A stretch of 64,000 nt of DNA from Coptis chinensis (GCA_015680905.1 CM027379.1:31328501-31392500); one strand, 5' to 3'. Shown: positions 22,440-33,589, numbered from the stretch's first letter. Notes: generated from the sequence alone by a model not told the origin. Made by a program: numbers and translations.

Positions 22440-23660
22440 TCGGTCTTACTTCAGAGGGGCGCGGGCGCGCTCAAATATAAGGTAACTAGGGCGCTATAAA
22501 ATAAAACTGAAGAAAAACGCAAACTTAGGTGACTGGAGGTCAGGGCGCGGGTGCGCTCCCAAAAAATTGAAATGTTTACAGTAGTTTGCTAAGATGTCCA
22601 GTAAGTAGGGCTGGAAATGGAGCAGGTTCAGGTCGGATTCTCACTCAAAACACTTTACCATATTTGGATCCATCCGGATTCGGGTCGGATTTTGGATATC
22701 CATATCCATTAAAAAACACCAAAAAATACACTATTTTAATGATTTTCATATATAAATGTAAGATATAAATTAATTTTTAGGCATCAAAATATAAATCTTG
22801 TTAAAATGATTCGGATATTCGGGTCAGATTCTAATCACAAACATAGAAACCATATCCGTTAAAATGGATTCAGATATGGTCAGATTCGGGTCGCATCCCG
22901 TACCATTTCTAGCCCTACCAGTAAGTAGCTTATAAAATTTCAGAACAATCGGAGTTATAAAAGTCCTTCTACTACCCTGCAAAGTTTGTGAAACAGTTTT
23001 CGGACACAACACAAACAACCGAATGGTTAACCAATCAAAACATAGCCAAAAATCATCAAAATTTTTATTGGAGACTTCTGATAGATCATGCGGATTCCTG
23101 TAAAACTTTTAGAGCAATTGGAGTTCTACAAACCCTCCTTATCAGTTGTTGTTCCATAAATTAAGTGTTGCAAAACTGCAAAAATACACTAAAAACAATC
23201 AACTAGTTAGATGGTCAAAACAAATCAAAAAATCTTCAAAAGTTTACTGCAAACTCTTGACTTATGATAGATACTCCTGTAAAAATCTTAGAATTTTTGG
23301 AATTGCCTAAGTAACTCTACTTGTTTGTTTTTCCAGAACTTATGGTTTGAAAGCTGAAATGCAGCACTGTAAAGATGGTATTAGTTCACTAGGTAAAACA
23401 ATTAGGAAAATTCTGAAAATATTCTAGTAAATAAATAACACCTTAAGGATTATGCCTGAAAATTTTCAGAATTTTTGGAAAAGGCGCAGGCGCGCTCAAA
23501 AATAGAGTAAGCAAGGGCGCGGACGTACTCAGAGTACTTTTTCAATTTTTTATTATTTTTATTTTTTCCAGTAACAAGAGGGCGTGCATGCTCAGAAATA
23601 GAGTAAACAAGGGCATGGGCGCACTCCAAGTACTATATCAAAAGTTGACTTCCAGAAGCA
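22440..23660. repeat. Degenerate repeat array in leader of Athila-like element
   Basis: Two kinds of repeat lie between the PBS and gag. One is a GC-rich word (GGGCGCGGGCGCGCTC and variants) near 22455, 22543, 23485, 23513, 23580 and 23612. The other is a diverged unit of about 165-180 bp, starting near 22921, 23085, 23264 and 23440, that shares CCTGTAAAA(C/A)TTTTAGA...TTTGGAGTT and a CAAAACAAATCAAAAA tail. The element leader is thus tandemly repeated. No coding potential is seen. Confidence 0.55.
22598..22925. mobile_element. hAT-like miniature element, 312 bp, 8-bp target duplication
   Basis: Terminal inverted repeats TAGGGCTGGAAATGG (22606) and CCATTTCTAGCCCTA (ending 22917), with CCAGTAAG duplicated exactly at 22598-22605 and 22918-22925. 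The body holds GGATTCGGGTCGGATTTTGG-type words but no coding region. It sits inside the leader of the Athila-like element and is therefore younger than that insertion. Confidence 0.9.
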
Positions 23661-23780
23661 AAAATCCTGTTTTTTCAAGAAACAACACACACGGTCAGAT
23701 TCGAACCAAAGGGTGGGTGGGTGAATTGGGATATTGTAGACATGAAAACTAAGGGAATTTAATTCTAAAACAACTAAGAT

Positions 23781-23793
23781 GGCAACGGTGCCA
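23781..23793 (-). other. Primer binding site of Athila-like element
   Basis: The minus strand reads TGGCACCGTTGCC two bases after the LTR end ATTATCA. Athila/Tat elements usually have TGGCGCCGTTGCC here, so one base differs. Confidence 0.75.
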
Positions 23794-23795
23794 TT

Positions 23796-24342
23796 TGATA
23801 ATGGTTAAAATTGATCCTTAATTATCTATAGAAGAACATAAACAACTAATGATCAATTTCCTTATCAATATTATTCCTACTCTCAATTCATTATGTAATA
23901 TATAGAGTCAAGATTCGTTCCACTCTTAATCGTTAAGAACTTAGAATTCTACTAGAAATCAAGGTGAGAACAGTGAGAGTAGTGTTGTAATTTATTTAAA
24001 CTAAAACTAATTATAAATTAGTTAAACTAACAATGCAATAAACTAATTATAAATTAAACTAATTTAAACTAAGCAATTAGAAAGTGAATTTAATGAATAG
24101 GAAGAACATAAAGGAAGGATTAATCCATCTATGTGAAGCTATGATTATTCTAACTAGTTTTTCATGTTTTAATCTTAACCTTTATTAATCTATATAAGGT
24201 AAAACAACAAAAGTCGCAATTTTTATTGATCCCTAACCAATCCTAGCAATCTCTGTACTAAGATATGATTAGCATAAAAGAAATTCTCCTCCACAAATCT
24301 CTTTGTGGAGTTTCTTTTCTAGTTCAACTATATAATCTCTAT
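23796..24342 (-). repeat. Truncated 5' LTR of Athila-like element
   Basis: It matches 15485-16042 with scattered changes and retains the proper end TGATAATGG on the plus strand. Similarity stops near 24342, where sequence of an oppositely oriented related element begins, so about 900 bp of the LTR including its promoter is missing. Confidence 0.82.
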
Positions 24343-26043
24343 CCCAAAATTCAAAATTATATAGAGTCACAAAGCCAAAGAACTAAAAGAATGTATCACA
24401 ACCAAAGCAAAATAACAAAATGAGGTTCTTCTCAGTTACAAGTATTTAGTTTCTCATCTTATCGATTTTATTTTTCCTTCCTTTTTTTCTTTCTAAACCA
24501 TCACCCTAGCTCCGTAACTCCTAATAAAAACCTCTAGCCTCGATTAGGAATATGGTAGTATGATAGTAAGGCAAAGCGTGATCAATCGAACCTCGGGTTC
24601 CTTTTGGACGCCATTTGAGTATGTGAGGAATATAAGTGTCCGCTGCACTTGAGAGAATAAACCTTGAGTGAATCTATCGGAATTGTGATTGCAATAAGGA
24701 AGCTCTCCAAAAGCCTCTAAACAACTCGCTTTTACATTTCATTGCTCATATTCTCGTACAAATTATCTTTATATGCTTAAATTCATTGTACATATGTTAT
24801 TCGAAGTTCAAATGAACTTGTCCTTATTCATGACTAATGAGATGTATGAACTTCTGAGAATAAATAAGGAAACAAGACCCTTTGTACTAAATAGAAGAAG
24901 TTTGTGAGTACCTTCATTGGAATTCATAGGCTTAAAGCTCGTCCACTAGGGAATTCCTAGTAGTTTAAGGCCTTGTTGCATATGGTCAATGCAATCGCAC
25001 TCTGAGAAACGAGATTAGTATAACTGATAATAAATCACGCATTTATGATCTTAGTTTTTTCTCTCATCCTTGCTTGAGGACAAGCAAGATGTTATTTGGG
25101 GGTGGTGATCAGCTCCCAAATATGTGTTTTATTATCCATATATTGCTGCATTACAGTCCCTCTTACGCTTAACAAAAAGACAACTAATAACTTTTACTGC
25201 CTTTTTCAAGTTAAGGAGTATTTCATACCACTTATCATAAATGCTACGTCTTAGCACCAAAATGAGTATTAATTACGCTTATTATGGAGACCAGTAGCTG
25301 CTATAGAAAAGTGCTGAAAAAGTCAAGTCAACCGGTCAAAGTCAACAGTCAAAGGACTCAAATCAGAAGACCAAAGATGGATGCCCTTATTTCAAATTAT
25401 GAAGACTTATCCCTAAACCTACCTTGGTCAAGAAGGCACCCATAAAGCAAAGCAAAAAAACAAAAGTGAAAGGGGTGAGGTGTCTAGTTTAGAATGGATG
25501 AGGGCAAAAACAAAGAAGAGAGAAATCATCCACTATCTTAGGATCCAAACCATTTAGTTTGTTTATTTTCTTGTCTTGTTTTTAATTTCATGTTTTTAGT
25601 TTCTTGTTATTTCATTTCCTTTATTTCAATCAACTTGTTATTTCATTTCTTGTATTTCAATCAACTTGTTACTTGTTCTTTGTTTCAATCTTCATCTTGT
25701 TTGCTTGTTTCATTTCAATATTTTAATCAATCTTCATTTCATGTTTTTAAATCATTTTAATCTGCAATCAAAGCTTTCAAGTTCATTAGCTTAGAACCAT
25801 TCTAAGATTCAAAAGTCTACCTTTCTGCTTCTATCTCCCTCACTCAAACTCTAAACAATTTAGGATGAACCTTAACTTCTATCTAAACTCTTTTGAAGTA
25901 TACTTCCACCAATACTAAAGCTTCAATGCACATAACACACACACACCCGAAAACTCACAAATGAGAGAGATCCAGTAGCCTAGATTTGAGCACTTCTAAT
26001 GGTGACTTAAAGCTAAGAACCTGACTGGGAAAACGATTAATCA
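24343..26043 (+). mobile_element. 3' remnant of a second Athila-like element, plus strand
   Basis: Bases 24343-25105 are non-coding element DNA homologous to the minus-strand element (24895-24990 versus 17130-17040). They end with CTTGCTTGAGGACAAGCAAG and TTTGGGGGTGG, a 3' leader and PPT. An LTR follows. No gag or pol lies to the left because the element is cut at 24343. Confidence 0.75.
25106..26043 (+). repeat. LTR of second Athila-like element
   Basis: It begins TGATCAGCTCCCAAATATG directly after the PPT and may end at ...GATTAATCA (26043), giving TG...CA borders and 938 bp. The right border is set by the start of copia coding similarity and the CA dinucleotide only. Tandem TTTCAATCAACTTGTTA-type words occur at 25620-25690. 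Confidence 0.6.
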
Positions 26044-26049
26044 TATATG

Positions 26050-27090
26050 TAGCAGTTAAGATGCCATGAGACCAGTATTGCTTAAGAACGTATATTCATG
26101 CCCAACATAAGAGCACGAGTGGTCTCCAAAAGATGTCTATTTTTTCTTTCAGCCACACCATTCTGCTGAGGTGTGCCAACTCAGCTAGTTTGATGAATTA
26201 TCCCCTGGCTACGAAGGTACTTAGGTAACAAGCCTTTGGAAAACTCAGTGTCATTGTCAGATCTAAACATCTTGATTTTAGCACCAAACTAATTAGTAAC
26301 AATATTACGAAAATCTTTTAAAACAGTCACAACCTCAGTCTTCGATTTTAATAAATATAACCATGTAACACGAGATTTATCATCAATAAACAACACAAAA
26401 TACTTATAGCCATTATATGAATTAACAGGAGCAGGTCCCCATAAATTAGAGTGGATTAACTCAAACAACTTATTAGACATAATATGTGAGTTTGGAAAAA
26501 GTAAACGAGTTTGTTTTGACAAACATCACAAACATTATCAGAGTTTATAGAAACAAGCGGAAACAAATTTGACAGGACACGACTAGATGGATGCCCAAAT
26601 CTTTTATGCAAAATGCAACTCTAGCCAACTAAGCCACTAGCTTGACACACCTTCTTATGAGAATTCAACAAATAGAGCCCATTGGAATAAATTCCTTCAC
26701 CAATCGTTCTCTTTGACTTTCAATCTTTAAAGATGACAGAGTTAGGAGAAAAAATGACATTACAATTTAAGGAATTTGTAATTTTTCCAACAGATAGAAG
26801 TTAAACTGGGAAGGCAAGAACAACAAGAGTGACACTATTGGGACTTTGATTAAAAAAATCCACTTTACCACTACCTAGAATGGGGAAAATGGATTCATTT
26901 GCCATGGAGACATTATGTTTTTATGTCTTGGACACAAAATTATGGACAGAGGAAGGGCAATTAGCCATATAATCAGTAACCCCCGAATCAATTATTCATG
27001 AATTACTATTTTCTGGCATAGTGAAATAGGCATGTAAATTACCTGACACATGAGTTAAGGCATACTGACATTTGCTAGATGGTATGGACT
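26050..27090 (-). pseudogene. Copia protease and integrase
   Basis: Near 26990 the minus strand reads WIIDSGVTDYMANC (copia protease-type active site). A GAG-pre-integrase stretch ILHKRFGHPSSRVLSNLF follows. The integrase core has LFELIHSNLWGPAPVNSYNG, FIDDKSRVTWLYLLKSKTE, FRSDNDTEF and NGVAERKNRHLLE. The first catalytic residue, Asp in HSDLWGP of the family, is Asn here. Coding similarity ends near 26050 with LMLGMNI, before RT. Confidence 0.82.
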
Positions 27091-28043
27091 TAGTGAGTTG
27101 TTGGAGAATTTGACTCAACTAATGACTAATATCTGAGTTGGAAATTGATGTTTCGGCCATTGCAACATGATCTTTCTTGGAAAGTTCCCTTTTAAGGTGC
27201 GGATGTAATTCCCAACAATGGTCCTTGGCGTGCCAATTTTTACCACAATGATCACAGTGAGACGGTTCCCTTTTTCCCTTAAGATGAACCGCGCCCTGAC
27301 CATTTTCAAATCCCTATGATTTCTTTTGAAATCATTTTTTGGAAGTAGTATAGTAGATTCAGAGATTGAAGACTTCAACTCGGAGTTCATGGTTTTCTTC
27401 TTTGTTTCCTCTCTCTGAATAGTTGCACAAACAGCAGCAAGTGAAGGAAGAGTGTTTTCCATTAGAATATTGCTTTTCAGATTTTTCATATTCTAATTTA
27501 AGACTACGAAATAATACAAAGATTTTATCCTCTTCAGCCCGTTTCAAAAGAGTCTTAGCATCTGTGGTGTGTGGACGATATATGTTTAACTCATCCCACA
27601 ATTTCTTCAGATTCCCAAGGTGTTCTGTAAAAGTCTTCTCACCTTATTGGAAAGCACCGATTGCAAGTTGAAGTTCAAACACATGGGCAAAATTGTTCTG
27701 ATTTCTGTATAAATCTTCAATTGAATCCCACATCTCTTTTGCAGAATCAGAGAAAGTAAAAATTTCAACAATAGTTGACTCAATCGAATTGAATAACCAA
27801 GATCGAACAAGCTGATTATTGGAAACCCAATTCTCATATTCGGCATCATTAATGGCAGGACACTCGTTTGCACCATTAATGAACCCTAGTTTCCTTTTGC
27901 CACCCAGAGATAACAAAACCGCTCTAGACCAAAGTATATATATAGTTTGTTCCATTCAAAAGAATTGATGACAGTTTCCAACCGGGATTTGATTCAGTCT
28001 CTGTTGTTACAGCATACTTTGGGTTTGGATTTAGATTTGTCAT
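27091..28043 (-). pseudogene. Copia gag
   Basis: The minus-strand ATG at 28043 opens MTNLNPNPKYAVTTETESNP. Motifs in order are LLNGTNYI, LWSRAVLLSLGGKRKLGFIN, VRSWLFNSIESTIVEIFTF, KEMWDSIEDLYRNQNN, LKKLWDELNIYRPH, FRSLKLEYENLKSNILM and LPSLAAVCATIQREE. A zinc knuckle CDHCGKNWHAKDHC lies near 27255-27215. A stop near 27645 and frameshifts break it. This is the UBN2-type gag of plant copia elements. Confidence 0.85.
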
Positions 28044-28096
28044 GGTTTTTTGTTTAAGTAAGTTAAGGTTGATTGAGAGAAGAAATTAAGAGCTCC

Positions 28097-28108
28097 GCTC
28101 TAATACCA
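28097..28108 (-). other. Copia primer binding site (tRNA-Met initiator)
   Basis: The minus strand reads TGGTATTAGAGC directly after the LTR end CTACA. Plant copia elements use TGGTATCAGAGC; one transition differs. Confidence 0.85.
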
Positions 28109-28470
28109 TGTAGAACACAACAACTAACTAAATATACAAAACATAAGATTTATAGTGGTTCGGTGTCATTGCGGCAATTTACGTCCACTGAAGAAGAAAG
28201 AGGTTTTATTGTTTCATAGATAATTAGGATTCTGTTACAGAGATTTTTATATAGGCACACATAGGTACACAGTCGTCTATAGTAGTTTCTAAAGATGTGG
28301 AGTCTACACTTATAGAAACAAATCTATCGAACTTTGTTGTGAACCGACTAGGAGCGCACACCCCTTCATCATGTACAACTGAGCTGAAGGGCGGACGCTC
28401 TCTCTCTTTCTTCTCCCACAAACTCAACCGCAATTATGACTGCTCGTTAACTTCACAAACCCAAAGGAAA
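28109..28470 (-). repeat. Copia 5' LTR, outer border uncertain
   Basis: The LTR ends (minus) ...GTTGTGTTCTACA at 28109. A TATA box reading CTATATAAAAATC lies near 28241-28254. The ACCGAACCACTATAAATC phrase is usual in plant copia LTRs. I could not fix the TG start because no second copy is present; 28470 is only a guess. Confidence 0.55.
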
Positions 28471-29098
28471 CTTAACATCAAATTAATAAAAGAGCGCATA
28501 ATCAAAAGTCATCGTGTCTTTTTTTCCTAATTTCGATGGGAATCAGATTTTATCCAAGTTTTATGTTAATTCAGTGCAGGCGTACGACTCATTTTGCTTG
28601 TATTATGTGCACTAAATTAGGTACTATGAGTTATTAAGTTTATCTATATGGGTGGGGCCCCGAAGGTGACTAGCAAGTTGCAACGCATACCGTGGCATTC
28701 CTTAATTCTGCCATGCTTGGCATGAGGGACTTGGAATGGTATCACCTGGGTTGTGCGTGAGTATGTTGCAAAGAAGCTTCAATTTCGAATTTAAGTCTGA
28801 AATTAAATTATGAATATAATATTTTGATGTCTTCCCTTCGTGGTAACATATAGGCAGGTCGGGAATATGCATGAAGAAGATCGTTTTAAAACCGTTTCTA
28901 GCAATAGCTTATGTTAATATCATTCATCCAAACAATTTTTAGTTTAGATAACTCAGTTGACCCAGACAAAGAGCGTGCCGAATTAACTTTCCATTCTGTT
29001 TCTTCATTCAGCATTCAAATAACTAGCTTTGAAAAGCTTGTGTCACATAGATTGTCTCTTTATTGATGGTTCTGAAAGTCAGTTTCGTAGTTTTAGAT
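28471..29098. other. No recognisable feature
   Basis: No gene, tRNA or terminal repeat is recognised here. Confidence 0.5.
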
Positions 29099-29500
29099 TT
29101 TTTTTTTTTTTTTTTTTTAAGTAATCTTTATTGATGAAATTGTGCAAAATACAAAGTACAGACAAGTGAGGGAGATCCTCACAAGGCCTACTAAGAGGCT
29201 GACATGATCAAATGTTTGTAACACCTAGAACGGATTCATAATAGCGAGTGCCAGTTTAACACCAAGTCTCCGTAATGATAATTATGATAATTGCTCGTGT
29301 GCCATCAAAGACATCTATACCAGGTATGCACTTTCACCCCATCCTTGATTTGCGCACTGCTGTTACCTTCGCCCTAAAAAATACGATCATTTCTTGTGTT
29401 CCACTCTTCTCGGCCAATTTGCAAGCAAGTCTTGTATAGATCTAAATTGAGTCATGAGACGACCATTATCGGTCGCGCCATAAGCTAATCGTCCAGGAAC
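29099..29500 (-). mobile_element. LINE 3' end (truncated)
   Basis: On the minus strand the sequence ends ...CAATTTCATCAATAAAGATTACTT followed by about 20 A residues (T run 29099-29118). Upstream, near 29375-29410, the minus strand reads like the end of a plant L1 ORF2 (NTRNDRIF-type phrase followed by frame-broken sequence). This is the usual 5'-truncated LINE copy. The left border in element sense (about 29500) is not defined. Confidence 0.6.
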
Positions 29501-29968
29501 ACAAATCGACTCTGTTCAATCATATACGCAAGTTTAATTACTAAATCTCAAATGTAAACGAAACCCAAATACCACACGGAACCGATCAACCATTTGCAGA
29601 AAAGCCGCTTATTGTTTCAATACACACATTATGCAGGAAGCCAATTAGTGCGTCGTTGTATGGAATATAGAATATGAACATATATGATGTAGAGCAACCC
29701 TTCCATTATTATGGGGAGGCAAGGAGCAATGGGGTGTATTTAACAAAAATATAATCTTAATGAGTACAGGTAAGATGCCTGAAACTCCAAGTTTCTATGA
29801 AAATCGAGAATTAAAGATTACGAAATGTTGATTATGTAGAATAGTGGACTTTTAACATTTGAAGGGCTAGAAAGAAGTTGGTAAGGCTATAGGTAATTGG
29901 TTGGCACGCACTATGTATAGACTATAGAGTCAACATTATATGGAAATTTGGATGAAGTTCACGCATGG
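29501..29968. other. No recognisable feature
   Basis: No supported gene or element is seen here up to the hAT target duplication at 29969. Confidence 0.5.
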
Positions 29969-31255
29969 ATTTGAACTAGGGGTGGGCAATGGGCCGGGTC
30001 GGGCTAGCCCGCCCTAAACATTTAAAGCCCTTCGGATATTAGGGGCGGGTTAGTCGCCCTAAAGTCAAGATAGGTCGGTCGGGCCGGTCACAAGTCTAAA
30101 GCTCAGTTCGACCGACGACCCTAGCCCTCTTTAAGGCTTTTTAGGCTTCGGGCTTTAGGGCCGCCCTTTATATATTTTATTTTTTTACTACATCGGCTTT
30201 TAAAACTCATTTATATTACAAAATGCATAATAATCTACAAACTCAAAGTCCAACCAATCTAAGTAATAATCTTCAGATAAGTCCAAAAATTTAAAATGCA
30301 CATCCACAATCTAATGAATCAAGACATCGAGAGTTCGAATTTGTTCTTCCTCAGACTCAAACCTCACTAAAATTACATTTAACATTGAAATACATAGACA
30401 AATAATTATATTATCATTTTAAAGGAATAAGTAATAGATATAAAGAAGAAAACATAATAGTTTTGGTTAAGGGTTATGGAAGTTGTTAAACTATTTGTAA
30501 TATCATAAATTATTTCTATAATAGATTCAAACAAATATAATATTACCTTTCTTCTAATTTAAAAGTGATTCAAGCTTTCAGATAATAAAATGAAAATATT
30601 GGCTTTTGAACAAGTGATGGAGAAAGGTTTGAGATTACAAATGTCATTTTTCGACAAAGGGGGTGTTTTGGTTTCTATGTTACAAAATGTCCGCCTCAGA
30701 TTTTGCTTTAATGGTGTGGAAGGAAACCTTTTAGTTTTAGACTTGGCTTGGATGTGAATAAAAATATAATTTATAAGAAATAAGTCGGTAAAGAAATTGA
30801 GAATAATAAATTATGGACTTTGACTCGATAATCAAAAGGAATAAAGTCTTATTTTTTATTAAAGCAACAGTGATCATTGTTCTTCATTACCGCTTAAGTT
30901 GATAAGTTTTTGTTATATAAAACAAGTTATTGAAAGATTGCTGGGTGTAAGTGATAAATTACAAAGCGACAATGTTATTTTAATTGAAAATATTTAAAAA
31001 AGAGTTGGACAATTATGGTATGTGTATTTATAGTGAAAGTATGAAACAGGGCGGTTAGGGCTTGGATTTAGGGGCTTTGTTAGGTCGGGGCCTATGTTTT
31101 AGAATCTTTAGCCCCCGCCTCTGTGGGCATAGGGTCGGCCGGCCCGCCCTAAACTCTGGGAGGCTTTAGTTGTGAGGGCTTTATAGGGCTTAGGGTCGGG
31201 TCGGTCAGGGCCGAGTTAGGGTCGTTAGGGCCAAATTCCCACCCCTAATTTGAAC
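29969..31255. mobile_element. Non-autonomous hAT element, 1271 bp, 8-bp target duplication
   Basis: Ends TAGGGGTGGGCAATGGGCC (29977) and ...AATTCCCACCCCTA (31247) form a short imperfect terminal inverted repeat. ATTTGAAC is duplicated exactly at 29969-29976 and 31248-31255. Both subterminal regions are rich in GGGTCGG / CCCTAAA words (for example GGGCTTTAGGG and CCGACC) facing each other, as is usual for plant hAT non-autonomous families. The AT-rich core has no transposase reading frame. Confidence 0.9.
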
Positions 31256-32300
31256 ACCTGAACCTAAAGACATTGACATCTCAACGGACCTCCAACTGAC
31301 CAACTCTTTAAAATGGGATGAGGGGAACATTAAAGTATTTGGGTGACCACATTGTAGGGTGCACCATGTGTCAAATCTCCAAATAGTACGTAGGTGGGCA
31401 AATATTGTCAATATGATATTTCAGCCTGTAATTTCGTAACTAACTTGAGATATCGATATGATTGTCAGTATTTTGCTTTTAAGTTCATTTGTTACAAAGA
31501 AACGCCAGAAAGATGGAAAAAAAAAAGAGAAGAAGAAGAAGAATGGATACACATCAAGACATAATTGGACAAGATTTCAGCTGGAAGACTATAGAAGGAT
31601 CAGGAAAGAGAGATTCATTCAATCTTCCCAGACTAAAAATGTAACCGAGAGAGAGTGAGAGTGAGCGATTATATTTCCACCATTAGAGATCAATAAAAAC
31701 CTTATTTCAATTCATTTCAAAAGCTTAATCTACTTTCAATTAGTAGAGATTCTTTAGAGATACAGTTTGTATCTTACAGTAGATAGACACTAATAGTCCA
31801 TTCACGGGAGTAAATGATCTGGCACAACGGCCAGCAATAGTGTCCATAATTACCACACGCAGAATTTGATACCAGCTTGTGTGAGGTATACCAAAACCTT
31901 TTTACACTAGCACATCTTGCTACTATATTTGCGATCAGCGGATATATGCTCAAAAACAATTGGACTCTATAACACAATTTGAGTCTCTGTACTCATGTGG
32001 TTACATGCTCAAGAGTCAAGAAACCTTTATAGCAACGAAGCATAATCCCGTCAGGCGTCGACAGTTGATATGAGTTTTTGAAGCCTAGCTAAATTGATAG
32101 CCTCCAGCAACCTTTTGATCGAAGATACACTCGAAGTCCACATAGTCAATATATCTAGCAAAACCATCCATTAACACGACCTATATATAAAAAACACGAT
32201 GCCCAGAAAATTAGGATTATAGTTGAAACAATACAAAAAATTTAACAAAGTGCTTAACGGAAAAAAAAATGGTACTAAAATCGGGTTTGTCCAAAGTGCC
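31256..32300. other. No recognisable gene
   Basis: A purine-rich AAG tract lies at 31516-31545. A minus-strand frame at 31774-31977 is open but shows no motif I know. I see nothing else. Confidence 0.5.
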
Positions 32301-32308
32301 AAAATTCT

Positions 32309-32379
32309 GTGGCTGCTGGGATTCGAGCCCAGGTCTCCACGGCCACAACGTGGAATTCTCACCACTAAACTACAGCCAC
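32309..32379 (-). tRNA. trnH-GUG: tRNA-His (GTG), nuclear type
   Basis: On the minus strand all parts of a cloverleaf are present. The 7-bp acceptor GTGGCTG/CAGCCAC is perfect. TA precedes a D arm with AGTGGTGAGAAT, the anticodon stem CCACG/CGTGG is perfect around the loop TTGTGGC (anticodon GTG), and the T stem CTGGG/CCCAG encloses CTCGAAT. It is 71 bases without CCA and has no intron. The sequence follows the plant nuclear tRNA-His, not the plastid one. AAAA at 32301-32304 gives a TTTT pol III terminator just downstream, and CAACAAC lies just upstream (minus), as is common for plant tRNA genes. It looks functional. Confidence 0.95.
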
Positions 32380-32940
32380 AGTGTTGTTGGTGTAGTATTC
32401 TTATTTATTAATTTATCGTTTTCATTTCCATTTCCATTTCCATTTCTCCCCCCAACAAACTCTACTTTGCTACGTCGTCCATGTCATTTGACTACGCCCA
32501 AGAATAGTATATTTTCACGCATCTAACAGTTCAGTCGGATCCGATTTAATGAAGCTGAAGGTTCTTGCGAATGGCACTGGAATAGGCTAATAAATCTAAC
32601 TATTGCAATCGTAAAACTACGGGTCCACGCCTGGATCGGTGGAGCCTGGATGTCTCTTGGCTAATGTACCCTGGTAGTACATTTATGTACACTAGGTATA
32701 CCGCCTATACGTAATTAATAACTATTATTATTGCTGCATTCTTAGGTGAAAAGTTCTCTCTAGGGAATGAAGAAGAAAAAAAGTTAGCATATCTAAAATT
32801 AAACACGTACTAACTACTAACATGCAATGGCATTACACTATATATATGGTTTTTCAAAAGTGGAAACCATCGTATATATGCAACTAAATTGAAGTTTTGA
32901 TGGACATCCGGCCATAACTAACACTACAACTCTTTGAAAA
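32380..32940. other. No recognisable gene; short (TTCCAT)n tract
   Basis: An imperfect hexamer repeat CATTTCCATTTCCATTTC lies at 32421-32445. Nothing else is supported. Confidence 0.5.
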
Positions 32941-33040
32941 TCTTTATATATATATAATAGCAGTCCCTTTTGGAGTGCTGTGAGGGTGTCCACGTAGGCT
33001 AATTTTAAGTACACTATTTACTCACGAGAAATCAGGAGTA
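32941..33040 (+). mobile_element. Helitron-type 5' terminus (copy 1)
   Basis: TCTTTATATATATATAATAG starts after an A (32940) and is followed by CAGTCCCTTTTGGAGTGCTG, a GTGTCCACGTAGGC phrase and ATTTACTCACGAGAAATCAGG. The same roughly 95-bp block begins at 34619, also after an A. Plant Helitrons begin TC with an AT-rich run and insert between A and T. The call rests on this and on the repeat of the terminus. Confidence 0.5.
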
Positions 33041-33268
33041 AAAAGAGATAAAAAAGGAAATAAAGAGAGAAAAAAGAAATTATACGGTTCAGTAACCACA
33101 AATAACCCGAAAACTCTGAAAAATGAAACAATTGAGATGGTTGCACGATTAAACCTTCTCACAACAGCCTCTCTCACTTTATTTTTGATCATCAAACTGA
33201 GATGCTTCCACTTCTCCGGTTAATTATAGGGTTATCCCAAGTTTCTGGCAGAGATTAATGGATGAAGA

Positions 33269-33589
33269 GATAAAGAGCAAGCAGAAGCTACACCGGTTCT
33301 CTCGCTCAATACTTGATTCGGTTTGTACCTTGCCACCATCTATTGTCTATAGTGGAACGGCAAGAGAATGGAGAATTGGACCATCTATTGGTCAACTTGA
33401 CATCGGCATAAGTGATGACGCTTATTTTTGATAAAGAGCAAGCAGAAGCTACACCGGTTCTCTCGCTCAATACTTGATTCGGTTTGTACCTTGGCACCAT
33501 CTATTGTCTATAGTGGAACGGCAAGAGAATGGAGAATTGGACCATCTATTGGTCAACTTGACATCGCATAAGTGATGACGCTTTATTTT
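33269..33589. repeat. Tandem duplication, two units of 161 bp
   Basis: The unit starting GATAAAGAGCAAGCAGAAGC at 33269 is repeated from 33430 with only a few one-base indels (for example CATCGGCATAAG versus CATCGCATAAG). The near identity indicates a recent duplication. Confidence 0.92.

Larger units (their letters stand above)
15485..24342 (-). mobile_element. Athila-lineage Ty3 element, gag-protease only, inserted into Tat element
   Basis: Minus orientation. The 3' LTR is 15485-16925, a PPT lies next to it, protease is at about 20590-20045, gag at 22242-21370, the PBS at 23793-23781 and a truncated 5' LTR at 23796-24342. The two LTR copies align over about 545 bases with scattered differences. 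Gag and protease motifs match the Athila type. Between protease and 3' LTR about 2.8 kb contains no recognisable RT, RNase H or integrase, so the element is either non-autonomous or heavily deleted. It interrupts the Tat element after its integrase. Confidence 0.85.
26044..28470 (-). mobile_element. Ty1/copia element, 3'-truncated
   Basis: Minus orientation: LTR end, Met-initiator PBS at 28108-28097, gag from 28043, zinc knuckle, protease and integrase, then truncation at the LTR of the neighbouring Ty3 element. RT and RNase H are missing. Frames are broken by frameshifts and stops. The copia assignment rests on gag (UBN2-type), the PBS and integrase placed before RT. Confidence 0.85.
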
